From Heterocephalus glaber (taxonomy: Eukaryota; Chordata; Mammalia; Rodentia; Bathyergidae): 64,000 bases of DNA. Every line of letters starts with the position of its first letter. Position 1 is the first letter of the stretch. Under the pieces are notes generated by a model. The model made no database searches and was not told the origin of the DNA. It saw only the letters and a list, made by a program, of their open reading frames with translations. The translations under genes and the position numbers were made by a program. The stretch is from the NCBI RefSeq assembly GCF_000247695.1, contig NW_004624865.1, forward strand, positions 542,167-606,166. Direction: 5' to 3'. Shown here piece after piece: positions 32,352-43,859 of the stretch.

Positions 32352-33047
32352 CTTATTTTCCCATGGTTGAATAGTGGTTATTATTTCAAATTTTAAAAGT
32401 CTTGAATGAAGAAAGCCAACAGATTTTCCCCAGATAACTGAAAGCCATCATTATTAATCATGAATAGTGTGCATGCCTAATCTTTAAAGTTGCAAGAGTA
32501 AGAACTCTTACAAAGGCCCCATTTTGGCATGAAATGGAATTGGAGATTTAATGTTCAGTGTTAGTATTTGATTCAGTTCTGGGATTCATATTTTCAATTT
32601 CCTTCCTTCTTTCCCTAAAAGCAAACTGGTGATTCCTGAATTGTGAATTGTAAGGAATGGTTCCTGTGGGCTATGGTTGAGAATAGAGTGCTGGAGTTTA
32701 AGTTCAGTAACCTCAAATTCACATCATTCCTCGTAGAACAAGCAATCCTAGGGCAGAGGACTGCCGATCAGAGGCAATGAGGAAATGGGGCCCACAGGCC
32801 TGGGCCATGATCTTCACGGGCCACAAAGCCCCAGGACGTGGACCCCAGACCTGCTTTGTCTTCAATTCTGTCTCACACGTCTGTTGCTGTCTGAGACACA
32901 CAAACTCAGAGCAGGTTTGCACATTACACAGTTGTTGCTGTGAATCTCCATGGCCCCTCCACAAAGCCATTGTGATGCTTACTGTTTAGTTGCTCAGTTC
33001 AATAAATTTAAAAATGATAGCTCTCATAGGAAATTGAAACAATAATT
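32352..33047. other. Unique sequence
   Basis: No gene or repeat recognised. Confidence 0.45.
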
Positions 33048-33063
33048 AGAAATATTCTGAAAG

Positions 33064-33160
33064 AGCCAGGGATTTAGCTCAGTGGTTTCGCCGCCTGCTG
33101 CGCAAGTGCAAAGACCTGAGTTCGATCCCTGGTACCAGAAAAAAAAAAAAACCAAGAAAA
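33064..33160 (+). mobile_element. ID-type SINE with target duplication
   Basis: GCCAGGGATTTAGCTCAGTG, TTTCGCCGCCTGCTGCGCAA, GAGTTCGATCCCTGG, then an A-tail. The 15-bp direct repeat AGAAATATTCTGAAA lies at 33048-33062 and 33161-33175. Confidence 0.93.
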
Positions 33161-33175
33161 AGAAATATTCTGAAA

Positions 33176-34429
33176 TATGCATTAACTTTAGGTGTTTCTT
33201 TTTAGCATATCAGCCTGAATGTTTCATGGGAGTGCATTAGTTGCTGCAGGCAGAGAGAGGAAAGAGAAAATATGTTCATGTTCTTTCCCATTGAGTAGCA
33301 TTAAAGCACATTAAAGACCCTCAAGTAAGCTTGTACACCAGCAGACTTCTGGATCGGTTGTTTGAGGAACCACATTAAAAATCTAAATAATATAAAGCTA
33401 TTAAGAACATACTGGACAAAAATATTTGGGGAGCCAGAGGAGATAAAATATATATTCAATTTATAGACTTGACAGATTTTATAACCAAATTGGGTAATAC
33501 CTACAGCTGAGAAAGAATATTACAAAACCATTCCATTATGGTGTTTCATACCTTCTACTTTCAAAGAAGTGTTTGAGTTAGAATTTAACTTTGCTGTTGC
33601 TATCAGTTCATAAAAGAGTTCAGTGGTTTTGGGTCTCTAGTGCAAAACTCCAAACTTAGAAAATTCATGAATATTTTCTTCTTACCATGATAACTTCAAT
33701 CAGTTATCATGGATCAAAACAAGAAAAAGCCATTCCTTTGGCAGTCTTTCCTACAAATGTGATGTTAAGCCAGATTCCATTTGTCCATAACGATTCTTTC
33801 CCTGTAGAGTTGCAATACTTCTTCGATTCCACTTTGCCATCTGCTTTGCAACAATACTGCTTCTTTTCTATTAAAATATTAGATGAGTCATGCAGCAGAA
33901 CCACAAATTTATTTTTTACTGATGGTAGCTTTAGAAGATTTGGTATCTGGAAGGAAAATTCCTCCGCCTATTTTTTTTTTTTTTTTAGTTGAAAACAATT
34001 CAAAACAAACTGCAGTAAAAATTTCAATTATTTATCTGTTTATCACCCAAATTCTCAAATTATTTTGAAATCTTTCTGGAATACCTAACACTGCTATTGT
34101 ATTCAGCTGCACATCCCTTAGGGAAGAATTGATATATCTATAATACATAGTTTTCTTTTTGATGCTATCATACTTTTTCCTGCCATGTGGGTCTTATTAA
34201 TTTTTGTTCTTATACATTTGTTATTTAGTTACTACTGTGTGTTTTGTATTATTTTAATATTATAAGTAAATTAGTTTCCCGTTGCCAGCATGTGCTTACT
34301 CCTGAAACATAGGATATTCATATGGTATTTTATAATTCAGTTTTTTGTTGAACTCTTAATTTAAAAAATTGTTTTCATTGCCTGTGGTTTTTCTGGGTAG
34401 GTAACAACATTAGCAGATGATGAGAGTGC
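33176..34429. other. AT-rich unique sequence
   Basis: No gene recognised. A T-homopolymer of about 18 bases lies at 33970-33987. Confidence 0.45.
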
Positions 34430-34770
34430 CTTCACTGCAGACCTTCGCACAGGTGCTAACTGCTGGCCAAGCCTGGTCACCTCCCTCTGCCTGCCACCTG
34501 GTCCAAGCTCACATCCACCAACCCTTGCCTTCACCAAGGCAGAAGCCCCCAACCAGTCTACTCGCCTTCCTTCCTACCCTCATCCTTCTAGTTTGCTCTC
34601 ACACTGGGGCCATCTTTTCAACATGAAACACCTAAGCCACCCTAATATCTCAAAAGTCAGCCTCTTTCTATTCCTCCCCAGAACAGAAAGACAGTGCTCC
34701 CCACTGTGGCCTGCCATCCTGGCCCAGATCACAATGCAACCCCAGCCTCAAAGACCTTTGACCCCTTGCC
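34430..34770 (+). repeat. Possible L2 LINE fragment
   Basis: CCTTCACTGCAGACCTTCGC, CCCACTGTGGCCTGCCATCC and similar C-rich stretches follow the general base pattern of L2 3' regions; weak. Confidence 0.25.
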
Positions 34771-34771
34771 C

Positions 34772-34922
34772 CCTTTTCTTTGCAGGACTGGGGAGTGAAC
34801 CCAGGGCCTTCTCACTGAGCTACATCCCCAGCTCCCTCCTCTCTATTTAGAGAGTCTCTCTATTTTGCTAATTTGCACAAGCTGGGTTTGAACTTGGACT
34901 CCTTTTTTCCCAGCCTGTGACC
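34772..34922 (-). mobile_element. Composite ID/B1 SINE, antisense
   Basis: ACTGGGGAGTGAACCCAGGG, CTGAGCTACATCCCCAGCTC then CAAGCTGGGTTTGAACTTGG. The B1 half is cut off at the boundary with the MaLR LTR. Confidence 0.65.
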
Positions 34923-34925
34923 TCT

Positions 34926-35227
34926 TATTATGGCTTATTTCTAGATACCCCCCCCTTCCTCGTGTGCTCATAGGTGGTGCTTTTGGGAGGTGACTGGATG
35001 ATAGGTGTGTGATATTGGATTATCCTGTCTTGAGTGCTTGCTGTTTACTGCCTACCCTGCCATGGACTGTTTCTCCTCCACCAGGCCCCTCAGCCATGTT
35101 CCCCTGCCTTGTAACCACCTGACTATAGACTAAAACTTCTACAAACTGTGAGCCAAAATAAACCTTTCCTCCTTTAACTTCTGAGTGTCAGGTATTTTGT
35201 CCCAGGAACAAGAAAGTAACTAAGACA
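34926..35227 (+). mobile_element. MaLR (MST-like) solo LTR, internally deleted
   Basis: TATTATGGCTTATTTCTAGA, GGGAGGTGACTGGATGATAG, TGACTATAGACTAAAACTTC, AAACTGTGAGCCAAAATAAA and AACAAGAAAGTAACTAAGACA. About 300 bases; the middle is shortened relative to its relatives. Confidence 0.85.
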
Positions 35228-35239
35228 CCCATCCTTTTT

Positions 35240-35570
35240 ATATGTCCTTTCTTCCTGCCCCAAATAACCTTCCTTACTTGGAAAGCTTCAAACATCTCCC
35301 GCCTGATTCTAGACTGACTTTCTTTTAGAAACATTTCTTCTACATCAAACCCCCACTTACACATACTCCAATTACCCCAGGAGCCCTCTTGTATAACATT
35401 TATCCATAACAACCTTACATGTTCCATGTGACCATTCAATGAATGTCTTCCTGTCCCCCTTACAGACTGTACACAAGAGGCCAGATACCACTGCTGTCTT
35501 TCACACCATTTTGTCCCCAGTGCTTAATACCTAGCACTTACAAGCCAGAATGAATAAACATCTGTAAAAA
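35240..35570 (+). repeat. L2 LINE 3' fragment
   Basis: CTTCCTTACTTGGAAAGCTT-type middle, then CATTTTGTCCCCAGTGCTTA and CCAGAATGAATAAACATCTG at the end, in L2 order. Confidence 0.5.
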
Positions 35571-36936
35571 AAGTTAAGTAATAATTGTGACTTTTCTTTT
35601 TATCTTGATTTTGGGAAGAATGCCTATAGCATTTCACTATTAAGTACATTTTCAGTCAGCTGCTAGCACAGATACTGCTTTTCCTGTTAAGGAAGTCTTC
35701 TCCAGGTCCCAAATCATTGTGTCACCACTGGGGTGCAGATGCAAGCCCCTTCTCAGGTCACCGATCTCTGACCTCTTCTCTGCCCCAATCCTCACCCACA
35801 GTGCTTTGCTTCAGATATCTACACTGCTCAAGAGGCAGCGTTCTGTTGTCCATTCCCTTCTACCATGTTTCATTTGTTTTCTGGCATCAAAATCTCTCAG
35901 CTCAGATGGAAACTTCAAATGAACTAGATGGAGAGGATCACTGTTTCCAAAAAGACTATCTTTTTAAAGTGGGCTGTATCAGGAAAGAGCATCACTCGAA
36001 GGGCGGTGTGGAGTTTCCAGGCTCAGCTCTTCTGCAACTGGACCCTCACATGCAGCTCAAGGGGAGAGCACAGCAGGTCCCTCTTCAAGATGGCTGTGTC
36101 AGCCCCTTCAGATGGCAAAGCATTTATTGCTCCAAGTCAGGCTTCTCGGCCTGCTCTGCTCAGCCTGTGGTCAATGTGATTTCTTCTAGAGTTTCCCAAG
36201 GGTTCAATTCCCTTTAAGTGTGAGATTATAAATGTTTATGTTATGGGGCTCTTTAAAGCAGGAATTTTTGAATGATTTCAAGGACTACTCTCTCAAGAAG
36301 GAGGAAGGCACAGATTTTTAACTCTCAGCCAGTAGGTACTCTCTCCTGATTGTAGGCATTGAGGAAAACAGGGAAGAATCAAATCTCTAGAAACTTGAGA
36401 TTTACAGAAGAGGGAAGAAAGGAGGGAAATTGACATCATAAGCAAGTACCAAACTCTGGGACTCTTCAGATCACTGCCTGGGGCATAACCTCAACTTCTT
36501 TGTTCTCCAGGACGTATGTAACTCATTTATGGAAATGAAATATGCAAATTTTGTTGTGAGACAGACTGTCTACTCCACTAAACTCTCATGGCATCTGCCC
36601 ATTAGGAAGCTGTGCTCGTGCACAATATCACACTGCCCTTCATTCCATATCATATTTTTTTCTTTCCATTTTTTGAACCTTTGTAAACTACCCCAGATCT
36701 TTTTGGAAAGGTACTGAACATAAGTAATAAATAAAGAATCATCACTGTACCCCTCCAGAGGATAGTCTTAACAAAAGTCAATGCCCAGAAACAATATATA
36801 AAAAAGATAAGACATCCAGAAATATCAAGATTCATGGCTCTCCAGCCGTACCTGGCACCCACTGTAACTTGATGCTCACCACTTCCAGGACAACCAGCTC
36901 AAAGGGTGAAGACTGCAGCTCATTGCACAGTGTGTA
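35571..36936. other. Unique sequence
   Basis: The 166-codon frame at 35717-36217 (plus strand) overlaps two others in different frames and shows no domain or codon evidence. No gene called. Confidence 0.4.
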
Positions 36937-37306
36937 TGTGCATCTCGGTCACCTTCCTGTCACTAGGATGCAATATTTGATCCCCACAACTTAAAGAGGA
37001 GAGATTTATTTTGGCTCACAGCTTTTAGAGGATTCAGTCCACAGTCAGCTGGCTCCAAGACAGAAAGAACATGGTAGAAGGGTCTGGAGGAATGGAGCTG
37101 CTCACAGAATGGTGGACAGGAAACAGAGAGAAGGGAGGAGGCAGGGAGGAAGATAAACCCTTCCAGCCCACGCCACCTGCCTCTTCCAATCAGAACCCAC
37201 CTCCTAATAGGAAGTCAGCTTTAGTGCCCCCATCAATCACCTTCCAAAGGCCTAACCTCTGAATGCATGAAGCTTTGGGGGAATAATCTAGATCTAAGTC
37301 ATAACA
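36937..37306 (-). mobile_element. MaLR (MST-like) solo LTR
   Basis: CTCGGTCACCTTCCTGTCAC, GAGATTTATTTTGGCTCACA, TCAGCTGGCTCCAAGACAGA, AATCTAGATCTAAGTCATAACA in antisense order. No target duplication found. Confidence 0.85.
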
Positions 37307-38044
37307 GAAGATAAAGGGCATAGTCCTATGTCTGGCAGGTGGCAGTAGGTGCTTGAAAACAAAATTTGAAAACCAAGTACGGTGTCCACATCAGAGCTCA
37401 CTAGCTTACACTACCATCCCCTCCAGAAGGAAGGTAAAACCCAACATTACAGGCTGAACAAATGGGCCATCCTAGGACCCTAGGGCTAGGAGTAATTTCA
37501 GTTTGACCTCCAGCACCTTTTCTAAATGATCTTTAATTGGAACCTTACCATTCAAATCCCCATAGAAATAAAACAGGTGGGGAAAATAATTTCTGGCCAC
37601 TATTCTCCCACCTTTGCTTAGCCAGGAACAATGTAACTTGTCCCTTGGACATGGTGGGATGTTGGGGGTCTCTCTGTGACATGCACATCCATCCACTGAC
37701 GTTGATCCTTAAATGTCCACAGATACGTGCCGAGTAATACCGCTGTCCACCTGTTTGGGAAATGAAGCCCATGTACACCAAATGATTGCCCAAATTAGCA
37801 CAAGCATTTGGTCATTGTGTTGTTATATGATCTCCGACGAGCCAGCTTGTGCACTAAGGTGCAAATAAGGTTGCAGGAAAATGTTATACACACACTTATA
37901 TTTTCATTGTCTTTTGGGAGCACGTGAATTTTACATAATTCAGTTTGGATAAGTCTAGGTCTACAGATACGATAATTGCAGTATGATACACAGGTGTGAA
38001 AAGCCATGGATGTGCATGACAGATATATTATTCTGTCCCAGGGC
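37307..38044. other. Unique sequence
   Basis: No gene or repeat recognised. Confidence 0.45.
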
Positions 38045-38480
38045 ATATTAGTTATGGTAGATTTGCTGCTATAGAATTAAACACAAGACACATCAGCTCA
38101 ACACAGCTATGGAATTAAACTCTTACAGGTGTTGGAGCAACAGAATCAAAGGCTTTTTCCAGCTCATGTTGGCAGTCCTGGGAAAGTGAATAAATATCCA
38201 TGGCTCTCTCTTTCCTTGGTTATTCTGGGATGCTGAACTCCTTCTGAATTGTGGCTCTGCTGTCACAAGTCCCTCACTGTCATCTGTGTTGGGTTGACAG
38301 AGAGGGACAAGCGGAGGTCACTCACGCTAGAGGATTTTATAGGCTGGGCCTGGCAGAGGCTTTGATTTGTCCAGATTTCCTCAGCTATAGGTCAGGCACA
38401 AGTCTGCACCTAGCTGCAAAGTATCCTGGGAAGTGGAGACTCACTGTGGTCCAGGAAGGTCAGAATAAAGGTTTTGGTGG
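38045..38480 (+). repeat. Ancient eutherian interspersed repeat, unnamed (second fragment)
   Basis: GGCATATTAGTTATGGTAGA at the left, TATAGGCTGGGCCTGGCAGA, AGCTGCAAAGTATCCTGGGA near the right. This is the pattern suspected at 3240-3590, in the same orientation. Confidence 0.35.
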
Positions 38481-38554
38481 ATGACTAGCCATTTCCATTC
38501 ACACGAAGAAACATTAGTTCCAATGAATGTTAAAAGAGGGCGTCCTTGAGCTCA

Positions 38555-38730
38555 GTTTTTTTCGGTACTGGGAATTGGACCCAGGGCCCTCTCACTGGGA
38601 TACATCCCAATCCCTCTCCCCGTTTTTTGTTTAATATCAAGACAAGATCTCACTCGTTCACTAAGTTTCCCAGGCTGGGCTCAAACGTGCTATCCTCCTG
38701 CCTCGGCATCCGAGAGTGCTGGGATTACAG
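38555..38730 (-). mobile_element. Composite ID/B1 SINE, antisense
   Basis: TTTCGGTACTGGGAATTGGA, GGGATACATCCCAATCCC, then AGACAAGATCTCACTCGTTC, CCCAGGCTGGGCTCAAAC and GTGCTGGGATTACAG. ID-like half fused to B1 half. Confidence 0.8.
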
Positions 38731-38949
38731 ACCATGTAAAATTTTTAAATGTCCAACAGCGTGACACAGTGCCTTGGGACTTTGTGAAAATAGTCTCATC
38801 ATCACACCATGGTAAGGTGTCCACATGACAGGGCTACTGCAATGATCCTTTTGGCCTGGAATACAGATTTTGTCATAAAACTAGAGAGCCAGCACTGTCT
38901 CGTGATAACTTAGGGAACAAAGAGTTTATGAAAAATGGCTTCATTCAAA
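38731..38949. other. Unassigned sequence
   Basis: Nothing recognised. Confidence 0.35.
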
Positions 38950-39175
38950 TCTCTACTTAAATATTTTCACGTCACAGAGGCCTTCCCTGACTGTCCTTTC
39001 TTATAAAGAATCTCTGTCTCCTCTGCCATCTTGCCTGAATTTATTACCCACTGTGCTAGTATATTGTTTCCCAGTCCGATTCCAGAGTGAGCTGACTTTG
39101 TTCTGTTGTTTGATGCCACTTACCCATTCCTGGCAGTGCCTGGACACAGATGTTTACAAATATTGAATAAATAAA
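38950..39175 (+). repeat. L2 LINE 3' fragment
   Basis: AATCTCTACTTAAATATTTT, GAGGCCTTCCCTGACTGTCC, TTTATTACCCACTGTGCTAG and AATATTGAATAAATAAATAG follow L2 order. Confidence 0.6.
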
Positions 39176-39308
39176 TAGAAGATAAAAACAGAAACTTAAA
39201 GAATAAAATTATTGACTTAACAGCACAATGTTCACATACATTGACTATTAAAAAACCAGCTGGAAAAACTTAAAGTTCTTTTAATTCAACATCTTCATTG
39301 TTTTGTTC

Positions 39309-39500
39309 CTTTTTTTTCCTCCTGCTACTGGGGATGGACCCCAGGCCTTCACACTGAGCCACCCCCCAGGCCTTTTTCATTTTCATTTTGAGACAGGGTC
39401 TCACTAAGTCACTAAAGTCGCCCAGGATGGACTGGAACTTTCAGTCCTCCTGCCTCGGCCTCCCCAGTGCTGGGATGACAGGCATGCACCACCACGCCCA
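39309..39500 (-). mobile_element. Composite ID/B1 SINE, antisense
   Basis: CTACTGGGGATGGACCCCAG, then GAGACAGGGTCTCACTAAGT, CGCCCAGGATGGACTGGAAC, CCTCCTGCCTCGGCCTCCCC and CATGCACCACCACGCCCAG. Full dimer. Confidence 0.85.
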
Positions 39501-40007
39501 GAGCGTCATTCTTTTGACATGACTGTCAGTCCAAACAAATCCTCTGAAAGAGGAAGAAGAACGAGAGAGGAGAGTTCCTGGAGGCTCCTGTGTAGGGCAC
39601 CAACTGCACCCGAGGGCTCTGCATCCCAGCGCCTCCGAGGCCACCTCGGAGTAGTATCTCATGGGAGTTTAGGGTCACAACACGTGAATTCTGAAGGGAC
39701 GCTGAACCCCAGTCCACTGCAGCAGATGTTTGCTCAGAAGCATGTTCATGTCCACAGGAAGTTCACAGTTCCCCTGTAACCTCGGGAGACCTCACGCTGC
39801 AGTGCATGAAGGACGATGTGTGCCTGCAGGTGGGATGCAGAAGAGAATCCCAGGACAGGGGACTAGCAAAACTCAGCTCACTGGCTTCCGCCTTGCAGTA
39901 ATTATGTGCAGTACAGGAAAACCTCTATGCCCGTCAGCCCCTAGGACTCCATCTCCAGACTAGGTCCTGTGAACACTTCCTGAGCGCTGTAACTCACGAG
40001 GTAATGT
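39501..40007. other. Unique sequence
   Basis: No gene or repeat recognised; frames of 60-90 codons on both strands are shadows of low stop density. Confidence 0.4.
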
Positions 40008-40166
40008 ATCTTTTTTTTTTTTTTTTGAGACAGGGTCTCACTATGCAGTTCAGGCTGACCTTGAACTCACTGTGTAACCTAGGCTGACCTTGAGCTCCAG
40101 TGATCCTCTTGCCTCAGCATCCTGAGTGCTGGGATCACAGGCATGCAGTGCCAGGCCCAGCTAAAG
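40008..40166 (-). mobile_element. B1 SINE, antisense
   Basis: T-tail, GAGACAGGGTCTCACTATGC, a duplicated AGGCTGACCTTGAACTCACT / AGGCTGACCTTGAGCTCCAG unit (the B1 internal duplication), CCTCAGCATCCTGAGTGCTG, GGCATGCAGTGCCAGGCCC. Confidence 0.9.
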
Positions 40167-40508
40167 TTATGTATTTTAAGGGACCTACAGCAGAGTGGTA
40201 AGTCAGTGATTATCATTTGAACTGAACAAAGTCAGGAGACAGCCAAATACCCTTGGGACTTTGGGGATGATGTCTACCCTTGTCCCAAAGCCAGCCACTC
40301 CTCAAGAAAGAAGACCTTTACCAGACCTCCTGATCCCCATGGTGCTGAACGCAAGTCTGGGTTGAATGCAGGGTGACAGCAATCAAGAGGGGTAGCCTTA
40401 ATCATTTCAGATTTTATTAATTCAGTGTTTCACAAGTTATCATCTGTCATTCACTTTCGGTTTTGTGCATCATAGGACTTACCTTATACTCTAAAGTGGA
40501 TGAAAGTT
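40167..40508. other. Unassigned sequence
   Basis: Nothing recognised between two B1 elements. Confidence 0.4.
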
Positions 40509-40645
40509 GCCAGGTGTGGTGGTGCACACCTGTGAGCCCAGTACTCAGGAGGCTGAGGCAGGAGGATTGCTGAGAGTGTGAGGCCTGCCTGGCTACATAG
40601 TGAGTTCAAGACCAGCCAGTACTATAGAGTGAGAAGTAGTAAAAT
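40509..40645 (+). mobile_element. B1 SINE, sense
   Basis: GCCAGGTGTGGTGGTGCACA, CCCAGTACTCAGGAGGCTGA, GGCCTGCCTGGCTACATAGT, GAGTTCAAGACCAGCCAG. Confidence 0.9.
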
Positions 40646-40659
40646 GCACAAAAGCATTC

Positions 40660-40790
40660 ACCTGTGTTATTTCATTTGGCCTAAGCTCTATCGAGAATGA
40701 ATAGGCACCTTTTATCCCCACTGTTTGGGAAAGGGATCAGGGTGCTTAGTGGTTAAGTGACCTGCTCCAGGTGGAGGGGCTTCTCATGAG
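40660..40790 (-). repeat. MIR SINE fragment, antisense
   Basis: GAATAGGCACCTTTTATCCC, GGGAAAGGGATCAGGGTGC and TTAAGTGACCTGCTCCAGGT follow antisense MIR. Confidence 0.5.
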
Positions 40791-41269
40791 ACAGGGAATA
40801 GCCCCAGCCCTGCGGTGGCTCGAGGTCTGTGCCTGTCCCCCCGGAAGAGCTCCCTGCACCACCCTGGGGCACCATGGGAGCACAGAGGGACAGCCGGCAC
40901 ATTCCTTCCTGGGCTCTCAGCACCTTCAGAGCTCGCCGGCCTCCCGAGACGGTACATGTTTCAGACCTTCACATCACGTCTGTGAGATTAGCTTCCTTCT
41001 GTTAGGTAAAAATAGTCCTGCACTCAGAGACCCAGGGCAGGGCACATGACGCCCTTATCTGGGCCATGCAGGCCTCCCTGCAGTGAGCCCCACGGAGCCC
41101 CTGCCCTGGGAACCACTGAGCTCGGGCTGGAGCCCGGAAGCCAGAACCCTGGGTCATCCTGACCTCCTCTTCCTGGCAGCTCCTAACCCTATCTCACTCA
41201 GCCAGTGTTTTCTTTGTGACAGTAGAGTGCACCATCCATTATCTGAAAGGATCCCTGCCTCAGACTTAA
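40791..41269. other. Unassigned GC-richer sequence
   Basis: Overlapping short frames only; no gene recognised. Confidence 0.4.
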
Positions 41270-42400
41270 GAGATTCATTAACGGGACAAATGTTTGTTGG
41301 GTGCATTGGCTTCATCTATGGCCATGGAGAAATCCGGGAGCAGAGGAGACTGATTCCTGCCTGTCCTAGAGGATCCTGCTTGTAGGAAAGGGAAATGTGC
41401 AGTCAATAATAGAGATCATAAATAAGGGGAGGAAGACACTGTGCTAGAAGGAGGAGGATGCCATGGGGAGTAGTGGAGGGGGCAGAATGTGGGAGAGGTA
41501 GTTTGCAATTTCAAGTAAGCAAACACCCTGCATTGCACAGGCTATATCTCAGCGGAGGCTGCACAGCTACCGGAAGCGAGTCTCAGACATTGGGGACAAT
41601 CAGTCCAGAGGTCAGTGACATCAGGATGCCTGGTACACTTGAGGCATTGAAGGAGAACAGGGTGGCAGGGACAGGGTGAGTATTGCATGGGAGAAAGATA
41701 AGGGCAGAGGAATGGGCCCAATTCATAGAAAACCAAGTCACACAGGGTCGCCCCCCAGGCTCTTCTGAGGGTTCGGTTTTTATTCTGAACGAAGTGGAGA
41801 ACCACTGAAGAGGACTAAGAAAGGAGGGATATAATCTGACCCCTTTGTTTGTTTTGGACAGGGTCTTGCTATGTAGTCCAGTCTGGCCTTGAACTCATTA
41901 TGTAGCCCAGACTGGCTTCAAACTCTTGATCCTCCTGCCTCAGCCTCCCATGTACTGGGCATCTGGCCAATCTGACCTCTTTTAAAAAGAGTAACTATCA
42001 ACTGCTCTCTGAAGAATAGACTGAGGGTATGGGTTATGGTGGGAGGAGGAAGAGTAAAGGCCAAGAGAACAGTTAGGAAACTATGGAGTCGTGGGCAAGA
42101 CGGTGGAATGGGTTTGTAGGGTATGGAAAGATCTAACCACGTTGGCACCCTAAGAAGTAAATGTTGTTTATGCTAATTTGTTCCAGCAGCCCAGGCTGAG
42201 TAGACAAGTCCAAGAGCCAGAGAGCAGTGAGGGAAGAAAGGACAGAAGAGGGAGAACCAAGGACTGTCCCCTGGACTTCCCCATGGTCAGGCTACAGGAG
42301 AAGTGGGGACATCAGCAGAAGACACTGAGGAGGGGCATGGAGGGTGCAGGGTAGGAAGATAGGTGTGCAGGTAGAGGATTCCAGAAGCCAGCTGGAGAAG
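41270..42400 (+). repeat. Ancient mammalian interspersed repeat, split by a B1
   Basis: TTTGTTGGGTGCATTGGCTT, AATAATAGAGATCATAAATA, GGTTCGGTTTTTATTCTGAA, GAGAACCACTGAAGAGGACT and GATATAATCTGACC on the left, then TTTTAAAAAGAGTAACTATC, ACTGCTCTCTGAAGAATAGA and AGAACAGTTAGGAAACTATG on the right of the B1, follow one old eutherian repeat. Name not recalled. The right part may share the family with 960-1180. Confidence 0.45.
41847..41968 (-). mobile_element. B1 SINE, antisense, with target duplication
   Basis: GGACAGGGTCTTGCTATGTA, a duplicated CTGGCCTTGAACTCATTATG / CTGGCTTCAAACTCTTGATC unit and CCTCCTGCCTCAGCCTCCC. Flanked by AATCTGACCCCTTT (41833-41846) and AATCTGACCTCTTT (41969-41982), 13 of 14 matching. 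Confidence 0.92.
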
Positions 42401-42411
42401 ATGAGTAAGAT

Positions 42412-42510
42412 CCAGGACCATGGAGCACACTTGGCACCCCAGGACTCAGGAGGCTGAGCCAGGAGAATCATAAGTTCAAGGCCAGCCTGGGAAGACCCTA
42501 TCTCAAAAGA
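42412..42510 (+). mobile_element. B1 SINE, sense, 5' damaged
   Basis: CATGGAGCACACTTGGCACC, CCCAGGACTCAGGAGGCTGA, AAGTTCAAGGCCAGCCTGGG, AAGACCCTATCTCAAAAGAA. Confidence 0.8.
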
Positions 42511-42660
42511 AAAGGCAAGAAGACAAAAGAGAAGGAGGAGAAGGAAGGAGAGAGAAGAGAAAAAGGAACAGGAGGAAAAGAAAGAGGAAGAAAGGAGAAA
42601 AATAAGAGGAGGAGAAAGAGGAGGAAAAGGAAGTGGAGGAGGAAGAAGAGGATCTGGCAC
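42505..42660 (+). repeat. Purine-rich (GGA/GAA)n tract after B1 tail
   Basis: About 150 bases almost free of pyrimidines (AGGAGGAAAAGAAAGAGGAA units), probably grown from the B1 tail. On the minus strand it creates a Leu/Phe/Ser-rich spurious frame (42292-42722). Confidence 0.9.
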
Positions 42661-42849
42661 AAAAGTGGAAGACTTGGCTTTAGATATAGGCACCACAGTT
42701 CATTTAGAATGAAAGCTTCCAAGGCCCCATCTATGGCCTAAGGGCTGGGTAACTCCCTCCAAGACTAGCCATCACTATTTTAGGTGCTTCTGACCTCCTG
42801 CTGCAACTGCACAGAACTGCTGACAAAGCTCTCAAGTAGTCACAGCAAC

Positions 42850-42937
42850 ATGTATGATGTAGGCATGGCTGAGTTCCAATCCAGCTTGTCACAAACGTGA
42901 GGTTTGGTTTGGGTCATAGTTTGTTGACCTCTGGTCT
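42850..42937 (-). repeat. Probable end of an old hAT (Charlie/Tip100-type) MITE
   Basis: The right terminus reads GGGTCATAGTTTGTTGACCTCTG, whose complement CAGAGGTCAACAAACTATGA resembles the start of an ancient mammalian hAT element (CAG.GGTCAGCAAACTATGGC). The left end was not found. Different family from 3734-4102. Confidence 0.4.
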
Positions 42938-43390
42938 AGAGTCTGTTCATGGGAGAGTACTCTAATGTCTGTCTTTGTCCTTTAAATTCAAGCATGGTAG
43001 ATTGAGTTGGAAGATGGAACTCACAATGAAATAGAAAGTTTCATAAACTTTGGAGTTGGAAGAACTGAGAATTCGTCTCTTTGTAGTCAGTGAAGTATAG
43101 CATTAACCAGACTCCTTGAGCAAGGAATGAAACATGGTCACCTCAGTTGGACTATCATCCAGCCCAGGCCTGCACATGCATAGGAGGTGTCCTGCTTGGT
43201 ATCTGTAAAGTCACTACATGTATAGTGGGGACTGTTTATTGATAGAGCTAATGCAAACACTGTGATTTGCACCCTCCCAGACTCATTTCCCCCTCATTTC
43301 TCAGATAAAATTAGGCCATTCCTGCTCCCCCCTGACCGGGACTGAAGAAAAAATATAAATCTGGATGAAATGATGCTAATCATTTTTATA
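42938..43390. other. Unassigned sequence
   Basis: Nothing recognised. Confidence 0.4.
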
Positions 43391-43395
43391 CTACA

Positions 43396-43804
43396 TGTTT
43401 TAGTTACCTTTCTCATTGCCAGAACAAAATACCCAACACCCATAAGTTAAAGGAAGAGAGGTTTATTTGGGCTCATGGTTTGTAGAGGTTTTAGTCTTTA
43501 GTTGGCTGGCTCCAGGTCAGGGTAGCATGAAAGAAGAGAAACAGTCCATGGCATGGCAGGCAGGAAGCAGTGAGCCTTCCTTTCCCTTTTTATTCTATCC
43601 AGGGTACAAGCCTATTGGTTGGTACCACCTACATCCCGGGTGGATCTTCCCTCTTCAGTAAATCCATCACTCACATCCAGAACTAGGCTAAACCAATCAA
43701 TGGACTGATCCAGTATCACACACACTTATGAGTCAGTCATTCCCAGAAGCCTCACCTATGAGCACATGAGGCTTTTGGGGGACAGCTTGATATAAGACAC
43801 AACA
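43396..43804 (-). mobile_element. MaLR (MST-like) solo LTR
   Basis: Plus strand TGTTTTAGTTACCTTTCTCA to GATATAAGACACAACA. Flanks CTACA (43391-43395) and CTGCA (43805-43809) match 4 of 5, consistent with an aged 5-bp duplication. Confidence 0.88.
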
Positions 43805-43859
43805 CTGCAAAATCACCTTCCATTATTGAATAAAATTATTTGCTAGGAAGTGGATAAAA

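Noticed and set aside
42292..42722. 134- and 74-codon Leu/Phe/Ser-rich frames resembling membrane segments
   Set aside because: They are the complement of the GGA/GAA purine tract that follows a B1 tail.
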